Source: Sphingomonas endophytica
Lineage (GTDB): Bacteria > Pseudomonadota > Alphaproteobacteria > Sphingomonadales > Sphingomonadaceae
Assembly (NCBI RefSeq): GCF_014199415.1
Contig: NZ_JACIJN010000004.1
Span: 186,001 to 250,000, forward strand
Length of the DNA: 64,000 nucleotides
Direction: 5' to 3'
The position numbers and the translations under genes are program-made. The stretch's first letter is position 1; the number at the start of each line of letters is the position of its first letter. The notes below the pieces were generated by a model. It did not search any database. It had not been told where the DNA came from and was given only the letters and a program-made list of their open reading frames with translations. Positions 47,674 to 55,736 of the stretch are shown here, piece by piece.

Positions 47674-48168
47674 ATGGGAATGATTTGGGTGATGGCGCGG
47701 GCCAGCGATCACGAGGTCGCGGCTTTGCGTGCGGATCCCGAATCCATTTACGACTTCGTGAACTCCGAGGAAGCCTATACCGCTGGTCGGAGCATCGACC
47801 TCGACAAGCAATGGCACGCCGTGCACTTCCTGCTGACAGGTACCGCAGACGTTGTGAATGGGCCGTTGGGACTCATTCTCGGCATGTTCGAGGAGGTGGG
47901 GCCAAATCACGGTTATGGTCCGGCATGGTTTATCCCTGCGAAAGCCATCGGCGCCTTCCACACAGCGCTGTCGGCGCACTCTGACGAGGAATGGGCGCGG
48001 CGCTACGACGCGGCGGCGGCGATCTCCGATCAGGTCTATCTGGCGGAAACGCTCGCGGACGAGGGCGAGGAAGCGCTCAGATTTCTGCAAGCAGACGTAG
48101 CCCGGCTGCGAGCCTTTGTCAGTGCAGCGGTCGACGCGAACGACAATGCTTTTGCCCTCATCACGTAA
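47674..48168 (+). CDS. DUF1877 (YfbM-like) family protein
   Basis: The 164-residue product reads GMIWVMARASDHEVAALRAD, SIDLDKQWHAVHFLLTG, VVNGPLGLILGMFEEVGPNH, and then GYGPAWFIPAKAIGAFHTAL, the layout of the DUF1877/YfbM family with the L-DKxWhalHyLLtG block. The family has no established function; structures suggest a small soluble protein. AAGGAG precedes the ATG. It lies between sucB and lpd, whose start follows after 19 bases, so it should be co-transcribed with 2-oxoglutarate dehydrogenase. Confidence 0.85.
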   Translation: MGMIWVMARASDHEVAALRADPESIYDFVNSEEAYTAGRSIDLDKQWHAVHFLLTGTADVVNGPLGLILGMFEEVGPNHGYGPAWFIPAKAIGAFHTALSAHSDEEWARRYDAAAAISDQVYLAETLADEGEEALRFLQADVARLRAFVSAAVDANDNAFALIT

Positions 48169-48187
48169 TTCTGAACGGAGCCTCCCC

Positions 48188-49579
48188 ATGGCTGAATATG
48201 ATTATGACGTCCTCGTGATCGGTGCCGGCCCGGGCGGCTATGTCGCGGCGATCCGCGCCGCGCAGCTCGGGCTCAAGACCGCGTGCGCCGAGAGCCGCGA
48301 GACGCTGGGCGGCACCTGTCTTAACGTCGGCTGCATCCCGTCCAAGGCGCTGCTCCACGCCTCGGAGCTGTACGATCATGCCGCCAACGGCGCGATGGCA
48401 AAGCTGGGGATCAAGACGACGGTCGAGCTTGACCTCGACACGATGCACGGCCAGCGCCGCGACGCAGTGAAGCAGCTGACCGGCGGCATCGAATATCTGT
48501 TCAAGAAGAACAAGGTGACGTGGCTCAAGGGCCGCGCGGCGTTCAAGGACGCGCACAGCGTCGACGTCGCCGGGCAGACCGTCACCGCGAAGAACATCGT
48601 GATCGCGACCGGCTCCAGCGTCACGCCGCTGCCGGGCGTCGAGATCGACCAGAAGATCATCGTCGATTCGACCGGCGCGCTCGACCTGCCGACCGTACCG
48701 GAGCATCTGGTCGTGATCGGCGGCGGGGTGATCGGGCTCGAGCTGGGCAGCGTGTGGCGCCGGCTCGGCGCGAAGGTGACCTGCGTCGAATATCTCGACC
48801 AGATCCTGCCCGGCTTCGACGGCGACATCCGCAAGGAATCGAACAAGATCTTTAAGAAGCAGGGTATCGACTTCCAGCTGTCGACCAAGGTCACCGCGAT
48901 CAAGGTCGAGGGCGACAAGGCGGTGCTGACCGTCGAGCCCGCCGCCGGCGGTGAGGCGACGACGATCGAGGCGAGCCATGTGCTGGTGTCGATCGGGCGG
49001 CGTCCGAACACCGACGGGCTCAACCTCGAGGCCGCCGGCCTGTCGACCAACCAGCGCGGCCAGATCGAGATCGACCATGACTTCCGCACCAAGGCGGACG
49101 GCGTGTGGGCGATCGGCGACGTCGTCCCCGGCCCGATGCTCGCGCACAAGGCCGAGGACGAAGGCATTGCGGTTGCAGAGAATATCGCCGGGCAGCATGG
49201 CATCGTGAACCACGCGATCATCCCGTCCGTCGTCTACACCTGGCCCGAGATCGCGGGCGTCGGGCTGACCGAGGAAGCCGCGCGCGAACAGGGCGAGATC
49301 AAGGTCGGCAAGTTCCCGATGATGGCCAACAGCCGCGCCAAGACCAACCACGAGCCGGACGGGCTGGTGAAGGTGATCGCCGACGCCAAGACCGACCGCG
49401 TGCTCGGCGTGTGGTGCATCGCGAGCGTCGCGGGCACGATGATCGCGCAGGCGGCGCAGGCGATGGAGTTCGGCGCGACCAGCGAAGACATCGCCTACAC
49501 CTGCCACGCGCACCCGACGCATTCGGAAGCCGTCAAGGAAGCCGCAATGGCGGTGCAGGGCAAGCCCATCCACATTTGA
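48188..49579 (+). CDS. lpdA: Dihydrolipoyl dehydrogenase (E3)
   Basis: The 463-residue flavoprotein re-oxidises lipoyl groups. It has the FAD site YDVLVIGAGPGGYVAAIRAA, redox cysteines C44 and C49 in GGTCLNVGCIPSKALLHASE, the NAD site VVIGGGVIGLELGSVWRRLG, AIGDVVPGPMLAHKAEDEG, and the catalytic His-Glu in CHAHPTHSEAVKEA. The ATG at 48188 has GGAG upstream; an earlier in-frame ATG lies inside the DUF1877 gene. A terminator follows at 49649, closing the block. Confidence 0.97.
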   Translation: MAEYDYDVLVIGAGPGGYVAAIRAAQLGLKTACAESRETLGGTCLNVGCIPSKALLHASELYDHAANGAMAKLGIKTTVELDLDTMHGQRRDAVKQLTGGIEYLFKKNKVTWLKGRAAFKDAHSVDVAGQTVTAKNIVIATGSSVTPLPGVEIDQKIIVDSTGALDLPTVPEHLVVIGGGVIGLELGSVWRRLGAKVTCVEYLDQILPGFDGDIRKESNKIFKKQGIDFQLSTKVTAIKVEGDKAVLTVEPAAGGEATTIEASHVLVSIGRRPNTDGLNLEAAGLSTNQRGQIEIDHDFRTKADGVWAIGDVVPGPMLAHKAEDEGIAVAENIAGQHGIVNHAIIPSVVYTWPEIAGVGLTEEAAREQGEIKVGKFPMMANSRAKTNHEPDGLVKVIADAKTDRVLGVWCIASVAGTMIAQAAQAMEFGATSEDIAYTCHAHPTHSEAVKEAAMAVQGKPIHI

Positions 49580-49648
49580 TGTGAAAGGCTGCCGCGGTTC
49601 TCGTGCGGGGACGCCGCTGGTCCGTAACCGACCTGACGAAAAAGCTGC

Positions 49649-49681
49649 CGGGGGTCGCAATTGCGGCCCCCGTTTTTTTTG
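49649..49681 (+). terminator. Rho-independent terminator after lpdA
   Basis: CGGGGGTCGC-AATT-GCGGCCCCCG pairs with one G-T wobble and is followed by eight T. It lies about 70 bases after the lpdA stop. Confidence 0.9.
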
Positions 49682-49719
49682 CCCGCGTGCGAGGTCGGCC
49701 GTACCGCTATGAGTCTGTT

Positions 49720-50034
49720 ATGACGCCTCTTTCACCTGCCCCGGACCGCGAGGCGCGCGAGCGGCACTGGCTGCGTTTGACGCGCGAGACCTTGCCGGCG
49801 CTGGCGCGCTCCCGCGACTGGCCGGTCAGCGCAGATCATTGTTTTCAGCGGATATTGCTCGACAATGCCTGTGGTGGGCGGTGGTACGATCATATCGCAC
49901 GCCGGCCGGCCTATGCGCACGCGCCGGATGCGATCCTCGCCGCCGCCATCGCATTGGGCGAGTCGGTGGCGGAGGGGACCGCGGACCTCGATGCGTTCAA
50001 CGACAAATCGTTGCGATGGCGAGGAAAGCTTTAG
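49720..50034 (+). CDS. Small conserved protein, often labelled GCN5-related
   Basis: The 104-residue product has HWLRLTRETLPALARSRDWP, HCFQRILLDNACGGRWYDHI and RPAYAHAPDAILAAAIALGE, ending SLRWRGKL. I recognise this as a small alphaproteobacterial protein that databases often name GCN5-related N-acetyltransferase, although it lacks the acetyl-CoA site of that fold, so I give no function. The open frame extends upstream to 49603 but would overlap the terminator, so ATG 49720 is used; no strong ribosome site is visible. Confidence 0.7.
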   Translation: MTPLSPAPDREARERHWLRLTRETLPALARSRDWPVSADHCFQRILLDNACGGRWYDHIARRPAYAHAPDAILAAAIALGESVAEGTADLDAFNDKSLRWRGKL

Positions 50035-50193
50035 TCCCACTCGGCTCTTTTCCGTCCGCTGCGTAGCACCCCGAGCGACGAGCGCGTCGAGGCCTGACCC
50101 AAATACTCGTGATTCGTCAACGACCTCGGCGGTCAACCCGTGGCTGCGCTTGCCTGATGGGCACCGACGGCGCAGCATCGGCGCGAGGGAGAG

Positions 50194-52665
50194 ATGATGG
50201 CGGTCGATCAGCAGGGTAGCGCGCCACCAGCGGGCAAATCGATCCTGCTCTTTTCCGACGGGACCGGGAACAGCAGCGGCAAGCTGTTCAAAACCAACGT
50301 CTGGCGCAGCTATGAAGCCGCCGATCTCGGCCCGCCGCCGCCAGGCCTGCGCCCGCAGATCGCCTTTTACGACGACGGGGTGGGGACGTCGTGGTTCCGA
50401 CCGCTGGCGATCCTCGGCGGCATCTTCGGGATCGGATTGAAGCGCAATGTGCTCGATCTGTACCGCTTTGCGTGCCGGAATTACACCGCCGGTGACACGA
50501 TCTACGCCTTCGGCTTCAGTCGCGGCGCGTTCACGATCCGGTTGGTCATCGCTTTGATCGCGTCGCAGGGACTGGTGCCCGCCGATACCGAGGCCGCCCT
50601 GCAGCGCGGGACCGCGGATGCGTGGCGTGCCTATCGCCGCCGCTATCTGCCGCGACGGCTGCAATGGCCGACGAAGCTGTGGCGCGCCGCGCAGGCCGCG
50701 CTGATCCGCGCGGTGCGGCGGCCCGAAGAGCGTTACCGCCTGCGCCGCAATCGACGGCCCGACATCCGCTTCGTCGGTGTGTGGGACACGGTCGCGGCCT
50801 ATGGCGGGCCGAGCGTCGAGATCACGCGCGCAATCGACAATTGGCTCTATCCGCTGTCCATGCCCAATTACGCGCTGAGCAAACGCGTCGGCCGCGCCCG
50901 CCACGCGCTGGCGCTCGACGACGAGCGTGATGCCTTCCAGCCGCTGGTGTGGGACGAACGGGCCGAGCGCGATCTGGTCGCGCGGGGGCTGGTCGGTACG
51001 GACCGGCTGCGGCAATTCTGGTTCACGGGGATGCACGCCGATGTCGGCGGCGGCTATCCCGACGAGAGCCTGAGCTACGTCTCGCTGCTGTGGATGCTGG
51101 AGGAGGCGCAAAAGGCCGGGCTGCGGACGCTCGACGTCATTACCGACCGGCATCGCGCGCTCGCCAACAGCGCCGGGCCGATCCACGACAGCCGCGCCGG
51201 GCTCGGCAGCTATTACCGCTATCTGCCGCGCCGGATCGACGCGTTGCTCGACCCGCCCGCGCCCGAGACGCGGCTGACCTGGCCGCCCGAGCGACAATAT
51301 GGCCGCGGGCTGCTGACCGCGGCGCGTATCCACGAGAGCGCGCTGGCGCGGGTCCTGCGCGGCACCGATCGCTATGCGCCAATCACGATCCCGGAAACGT
51401 TCGAGATCCATCCGCCGCAACGCGCCGGCGAGAACGCGCCGCAGCCAGCGAGCGGCGCCGACGCGCCTTTGTCCCCGGTCGCCCATGGCGTCGTACCCTT
51501 GCTGTCGCCGGCCGAGGTCGCGGTGCTGCGCGATCCGGCGCGCAACGCCGCACGCGCCGCGATGATGCCGGCGATCTGGGATCTCGTGTGGTGGCGGCGC
51601 GTCGCCTATTTCGCGACAGTCCTCGTCACCGCCGCGCTCGCCTCGATGCCGCTGTGGCCGGCGCCGGCGGGGATGGAGCGCTGGTGCGACGACAGCCGCT
51701 GCCTGCTGCCGGGATTGTTCAGCCCACTCAAGGCGGTGCTGCCCGGCGCGGCATCGCCGTGGATCGACCGCTATACCGCGCAGCCGGTGATGGCGAGCGC
51801 GCTGCTGGTGCTGCTCGGCGTGGTGATCGCGATCGGCGGGCGGCTGAGCGGGGCGATCCGCGCGCGATCGGCCGCGGCGTGGCGGTGCGTGCTTGATGGC
51901 ACCCCCGCCGCCCCCGACCGACGCGGCGTGGCCCGCGCGATCCGGTGCTCGGCGCTGTGGCTGGGCACGGTGCGCTTCGTCAAATGGCGGCTGCTGCCGG
52001 GGCTGGCCGCCTTGGCGGTGCTGCTGGCGGTGATCGCGATCCCGCTCGCGCTGCCGATGCAATGGTGGCTGGCCAAGGCCGAGCGCGACGGGAGTTTGTG
52101 CCACGATCCCGGCTCGGGCCGCGGCGCGAGCGGCGCGGCGATCGCCTTTGCCGCCGACCAGCCGTGTACCGATCTGCACCAGCCGCTGACGCCTCGCGCC
52201 GCTTACGTGATCACCTTGCAGGTGACGCGGCAATGGTGCGACGCCGGGCTGGCCGCCGATCCGGTGCGCGGGGTGTCCGGCGGGTGGTGGCTGACCCCGT
52301 TCCGCTTCCACCGCCGCGTGACCAGCGCCAACTGGCTCAAGCCGCTGGCGATCATCCGCCGACCCGATGCGCAGGACGGACGGACGCCGGGCGCGAAGGT
52401 GCGGATCGATCCGCTCGACTTCGCCTATCTCGGCGACGGCCGCTACCGCGCGCGGCTGGTCGCCCCGTCGCCGGGCGGACAACTCTATATGGCGCTCAAC
52501 GATGCCGCGCCGCCGTTCCGCCCCGACCTGTTCTACGCCAACAACACCGGGCGCGCGGTGGTCACGGTCACGGAGGAAAGCGCGCCCTCGTGCCGCGACG
52601 ACGGTTGCGCGATCGCGCTGCCCCCGCCACCAGCGACGACGTGCGGCGCGCCGGTCGCGCGCTGA
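50194..52665 (+). CDS. DUF2235-domain alpha/beta hydrolase with membrane anchor
   Basis: The 823-residue product starts with a DUF2235 domain: SILLFSDGTGNSSGKLFKTN, the nucleophile elbow IYAFGFSRGAFTIRL (G-F-S-R-G near residue 108), IRFVGVWDTVAAYGGPSVEI, and WFTGMHADVGGGYPDESLSY carrying the acid/His part. The same domain occurs in Tle1-type phospholipase effectors. From about 470 to 625 three or four membrane helices follow (YFATVLVTAALASMPLW; LLVLLGVVIAIGG; LAALAVLLAVIAIPLAL), then a C-terminal extracytoplasmic region of about 200 residues. No type VI secretion gene is near. Substrate unknown. mazG begins 17 bases after its stop. Confidence 0.82.
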   Translation: MMAVDQQGSAPPAGKSILLFSDGTGNSSGKLFKTNVWRSYEAADLGPPPPGLRPQIAFYDDGVGTSWFRPLAILGGIFGIGLKRNVLDLYRFACRNYTAGDTIYAFGFSRGAFTIRLVIALIASQGLVPADTEAALQRGTADAWRAYRRRYLPRRLQWPTKLWRAAQAALIRAVRRPEERYRLRRNRRPDIRFVGVWDTVAAYGGPSVEITRAIDNWLYPLSMPNYALSKRVGRARHALALDDERDAFQPLVWDERAERDLVARGLVGTDRLRQFWFTGMHADVGGGYPDESLSYVSLLWMLEEAQKAGLRTLDVITDRHRALANSAGPIHDSRAGLGSYYRYLPRRIDALLDPPAPETRLTWPPERQYGRGLLTAARIHESALARVLRGTDRYAPITIPETFEIHPPQRAGENAPQPASGADAPLSPVAHGVVPLLSPAEVAVLRDPARNAARAAMMPAIWDLVWWRRVAYFATVLVTAALASMPLWPAPAGMERWCDDSRCLLPGLFSPLKAVLPGAASPWIDRYTAQPVMASALLVLLGVVIAIGGRLSGAIRARSAAAWRCVLDGTPAAPDRRGVARAIRCSALWLGTVRFVKWRLLPGLAALAVLLAVIAIPLALPMQWWLAKAERDGSLCHDPGSGRGASGAAIAFAADQPCTDLHQPLTPRAAYVITLQVTRQWCDAGLAADPVRGVSGGWWLTPFRFHRRVTSANWLKPLAIIRRPDAQDGRTPGAKVRIDPLDFAYLGDGRYRARLVAPSPGGQLYMALNDAAPPFRPDLFYANNTGRAVVTVTEESAPSCRDDGCAIALPPPPATTCGAPVAR

Positions 52666-52682
52666 GCGACGAGGAAACGGAG

Positions 52683-53420
52683 ATGATCGAACGGCTGATC
52701 GCCATCATGGAGCGGCTTCGCGGGCCGGACGGCTGCGAATGGGACCGCGCGCAGACCTTCGCGACGATCGCACCTTATACGATTGAGGAAGCCTATGAGG
52801 TCGCCGATGCGATCGAGCGCAACGACCTGAGCGAATTGAAGGACGAGCTGGGCGACCTGCTGCTCCAGGTCGTGTTCCACAGCCGCATCGCCGAGGAAGC
52901 GGGGGTGTTCGCGTTCGACGACGTGGCGGCGGCGATCAGCGACAAGATGGAGCGGCGGCACCCGCACATCTTCCGCGGCGAAGCCGATGGCGGGCATCAT
53001 CGCTGGGAAGAGGTGAAGGCCGCCGAGCGCGCCGCCAAGGGTGCAGCGAGCCCGCTGGATGGCGTGGCGCAGGGTTTGCCGGCGCTGCTGCGCGCCGAGA
53101 AGATCCAGAACCGCGCGGCGCGGGTCGGGTTCGACTGGCCGGATACGGCCGGGCCGCGCGCGAAGATCGACGAGGAACTGGCCGAGGTCGCGGCGGCGAC
53201 GACCCCGGAAGAGGTGGCGGACGAGGTCGGTGACCTGCTGTTCGCGGTGGTGAACTGGGCGCGGCATCTGGGGGTCGAACCCGAGGCGGCGTTGCGCGCG
53301 GCGACGGGAAAGTTCGAGCGGCGCTTCCGGGCGATGGAGGCGGCCGGCGGCCCGGCGTTTGCCGGGATGCCGCTGGCGGAGAAAGAGGCGCTGTGGGTGA
53401 GGGTCAAGACGGGGGAGTAG
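52683..53420 (+). CDS. mazG: Nucleoside triphosphate pyrophosphohydrolase MazG
   Basis: The 245-residue protein has two MazG folds. The first is at about 5-110 (RLRGPDGCEWDRAQTFATIA, then YTIEEAYEVADAIERNDLSE and ELGDLLLQVVFHSRIAEE), with the metal-binding E-E-x-x-E and E-x-x-D helices; the second is at about 150-205 (KIDEELAEVAAATTPEEVAD and EVGDLLFAVVNWARHLG). It hydrolyses NTPs to NMP and PPi. The first ATG with GAGGAAACGGAG upstream is used. It converges on hflX across a repeat region. Confidence 0.93.
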   Translation: MIERLIAIMERLRGPDGCEWDRAQTFATIAPYTIEEAYEVADAIERNDLSELKDELGDLLLQVVFHSRIAEEAGVFAFDDVAAAISDKMERRHPHIFRGEADGGHHRWEEVKAAERAAKGAASPLDGVAQGLPALLRAEKIQNRAARVGFDWPDTAGPRAKIDEELAEVAAATTPEEVADEVGDLLFAVVNWARHLGVEPEAALRAATGKFERRFRAMEAAGGPAFAGMPLAEKEALWVRVKTGE

Positions 53421-53430
53421 GGCGCCCTTC

Positions 53431-53529
53431 TCCCCTCCCCTTCAGGGGAGGGGTCGGGGGTGGGGCTGTTCGAGGGCGGCGGTCCTCGTGGGGAGGCCCC
53501 ACCCCAACCCCTCCCCTGAAAGGCAGGGG
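53431..53529. repeat. GC-rich inverted repeat between mazG and hflX
   Basis: CTCCCCTTCAGGGGAGGGGT near the left is matched by ACCCCTCCCCTGAAAGGCAG on the right, with a smaller hairpin (GGTGGGGC / GCCCCACC) between. A similar CCCTCCCCTCGGGAGGGG string is at 28005-28022. The position between convergent genes suits a bidirectional transcript end. Confidence 0.65.
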
Positions 53530-53578
53530 TATGCGCTTTCGACGGTTATCCGCGGAAGCGGGCTGACGACGCTCCCGC

Positions 53579-54916
53579 TCACTCCCCGCGCGTGAGGAAG
53601 CGTTCGTGGTCGGCCGGGGACATGCGCACTTCGTAGACGACCTGGTCGTCCTCGACATGGCTGTCGAGCACCTCGCCGTGCGCGTGGAGCCACGCCGCCC
53701 CTGCCCCGTCCGCCGCGTCGAGCGGCAGCGTGTAGCGGACGTGCCCCTGCGTCAGCAGGTCGCCGATGTGGCGGACCAGCGCGTCGACGCCCTCGCCGGT
53801 CAGCGCGGAGAGCGGCACCACGTCGTCGCGCCGCGCCGCCTCGGCGAGCAGATCGTCACGCGCGTCGCCGTCCAGCAAATCGAGCTTGTTCCACGCCTCG
53901 ATCACCGGGGTCGTCTCGGTCACGCCGACATCGGCGAGCACGCCCTCGACATCGGCCTTTTGCGCGGCGCTGTCGGGATGCGCGACGTCGCGGACGTGGA
54001 CGAGCAGGTCGGCGGACACGACCTCCTCCAGCGTCGCCTTGAACGCCGCGACCAATTGCGTCGGCAGTTCCGAGACGAAGCCGACGGTGTCGGACAGGAT
54101 CGCCTTGTCGATGCCGGGCAGCGACACCTGTCGCAGCGTCGGATCGAGCGTCGCGAACAGCAGATCCTCGGCCATGACGTGCGCGCCGGTCAGGCGGTTG
54201 AAGAGCGTCGACTTGCCGGCATTGGTATAGCCGACCAGCGCGATCACCGGCCATGGCGCGCGCTGGCGACGCTCGCGATGCAGCCCACGGGTGCGGGTGA
54301 CCTGATCCAGCTCGCGCCGCAGCCGCGCCATGCGGTCGCGGATCAACCGGCGGTCGGCCTCGATCTGCGTTTCGCCCGGACCGCCGAGGAAGCCGAAGCC
54401 GCCGCGCTGGCGTTCGAGGTGGGTCCAGCTGCGCACCAGCCGCCCCGACTGATAATCGAGGTGCGCGAGTTCGACCTGCAACCGCCCCTCGGCGGTCGCG
54501 GCGCGCTCGCCGAAGATCTCGAGGATCAACCCGGTGCGGTCGATCACCTTGGCCTCGAGCGCGGTTTCGAGGTTACGCTGCTGGATCGGGGTCAGGCTGC
54601 CGTCGACGACGATCAGCCCGGCCTCCTCCATCCGCGCGCGCGTGGCGAGTTCCTCGATCTGGCCGGAGCCGAGCAGCGTCGCGGCGCGCGGGGTGCGGAT
54701 GCGCAGCGCGACACGGTCGACGACGAGCACGCCGATCGCCTCGGCGAGCCCGGCGGTTTCCTCCAGCCGCGCCTCGGCATCGCGGCTCGATCCGCCGAGG
54801 TCGGGGTAGACAACGATCGCGCGGGCGCCGCGGGTGAATTCGTCGCGGTCGCGCTCAAAGCCGGTGGTCACGGACAGTGGATCAATCCTCCCCGTCGTCG
54901 TCGGAATCGTCGTCAT
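53579..54916 (-). CDS. hflX: GTPase HflX
   Basis: The 445-residue ribosome-associated GTPase has an HflX N-terminal domain ([55 protein letters not shown]), the [20 protein letters not shown] hinge, SFGFLGG-type loop [20 protein letters not shown], and the G-domain with G1 [19 protein letters not shown] near 228, G3 [10 protein letters not shown] and G4 NKLD. The ATG at 54916 overlaps the end of hfq by 35 bases and has no spaced ribosome site. GTG at 54871, just past the hfq stop, is an alternative with GGGGAGGA 15 bases upstream. Pairing with hfq is conserved. Confidence 0.94.
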   Translation of the reverse strand: MTTIPTTTGRIDPLSVTTGFERDRDEFTRGARAIVVYPDLGGSSRDAEARLEETAGLAEAIGVLVVDRVALRIRTPRAATLLGSGQIEELATRARMEEAGLIVVDGSLTPIQQRNLETALEAKVIDRTGLILEIFGERAATAEGRLQVELAHLDYQSGRLVRSWTHLERQRGGFGFLGGPGETQIEADRRLIRDRMARLRRELDQVTRTRGLHRERRQRAPWPVIALVGYTNAGKSTLFNRLTGAHVMAEDLLFATLDPTLRQVSLPGIDKAILSDTVGFVSELPTQLVAAFKATLEEVVSADLLVHVRDVAHPDSAAQKADVEGVLADVGVTETTPVIEAWNKLDLLDGDARDDLLAEAARRDDVVPLSALTGEGVDALVRHIGDLLTQGHVRYTLPLDAADGAGAAWLHAHGEVLDSHVEDDQVVYEVRMSPADHERFLTRGE

Positions 54917-55391
54917 CCTCGCCAGTGTCGGAGAGGTTGAGCGGGCGCGACGGCTGGATGGTCGAGACGGCGTGCTTGTAGACGAGCTGCGCCATGCCGT
55001 CGCGCTGGAGCAACATGCAGAACAGGTCGAAGCCGGCGATTGCGCCCTGCAGCATCACGCCGTTGACGAGGAACATCGTCACCGGGTCCTCGGACTTGCG
55101 GACCGCGTTGAGGAAGATGTCCTGGAGCAGCGGCTGCTTGCGCGGATTGTCGTTCATCTGGCCGACGATCCCGGCGACGTCGACCGGGCCGGCGGGCATG
55201 ATCGTCGAGATCGCATGCTTGTAGATCAGCTGCGACTGGCCGTCGCGGCGCAGCAGCACCGAGAAATTGTCGAACCAGGTGACGATGCCCTGAAGCTTGA
55301 CCCCCTTGACGAGGAACATGGTGACGGGCGTCTTGGACTTGCGCAGCGCGTTGAGGAACAGGTCCTGAAGCGACGTCGGCTTGTCGGCCAT
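54882..55391 (-). CDS. hfq: Tandem two-domain RNA chaperone Hfq
   Basis: The 169-residue product holds two complete Hfq (Sm-like) domains in one chain. Domain 1 (about 7-69) has [20 protein letters not shown] and [12 protein letters not shown]. Domain 2 (about 88-150) has [20 protein letters not shown] and [12 protein letters not shown]. By eye about 41 of 63 aligned residues are identical. Both keep the L-Q-D start, V-x-G-x-x-L-Q-G and the Y-K-H motif. An 18-residue linker joins them and an acidic tail (about 157-169) ends the protein. Hfq normally has a single domain and forms hexamers, so three of these chains would be expected per ring. AAGGA precedes the ATG. hflX follows. Confidence 0.96.
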   Translation of the reverse strand: MADKPTSLQDLFLNALRKSKTPVTMFLVKGVKLQGIVTWFDNFSVLLRRDGQSQLIYKHAISTIMPAGPVDVAGIVGQMNDNPRKQPLLQDIFLNAVRKSEDPVTMFLVNGVMLQGAIAGFDLFCMLLQRDGMAQLVYKHAVSTIQPSRPLNLSDTGEDDDDSDDDGED

Positions 55392-55642
55392 GAAGAGAAT
55401 GTCCTTGTTCTTGGCGGGAGGTTCCCCGCGAGATGCGCCGTTGCCGGCGTCGGTGGCGTCGCATCGGAATACGACAGGCGTAAGTTAGGGTTCCGGTCGG
55501 CGAACGTCCAGATGCGGGCGGGCGCGCGGCGGAAGTTTGCGAAGGTGGCGCCAAACGGGCGCGCGCGCGGGTTCGGGTGGCGGCCGATGCGCGGGGGCGC
55601 GGCGATCGTAGCCGATGTTGGAGAGTGTAGGACAGCCGCCAC
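55392..55642. other. Upstream region of hfq without a recognised gene
   Basis: Together with the repeat at 55643-55722 this forms a 345-base gap between hfq and ntrX. It should contain the hfq promoter on the minus strand. No confident -35/-10 pair, operator or small gene is seen. Confidence 0.4.
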
Positions 55643-55722
55643 CTCGTCATCCCGGACTTGATCCGGGATCCCGCATCTTTCCTTCACCAAAGAAGCGGGG
55701 CCCCGGCCCAAGGCCCGGGCGA
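55643..55722. repeat. CTTGATCCGGGATC-type intergenic repeat
   Basis: GTCATCCCGGACTTGATCCG with GGATCCCGC is followed by AGAAGCGGGGCCCCGGCCC and AAGGCCCGGGCGACG. The same two-part layout recurs at 63521-63604. It sits just after the ntrX stop, between ntrX and hfq. Confidence 0.8.
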
Positions 55723-55736
55723 CGGTTGGTGGACGA

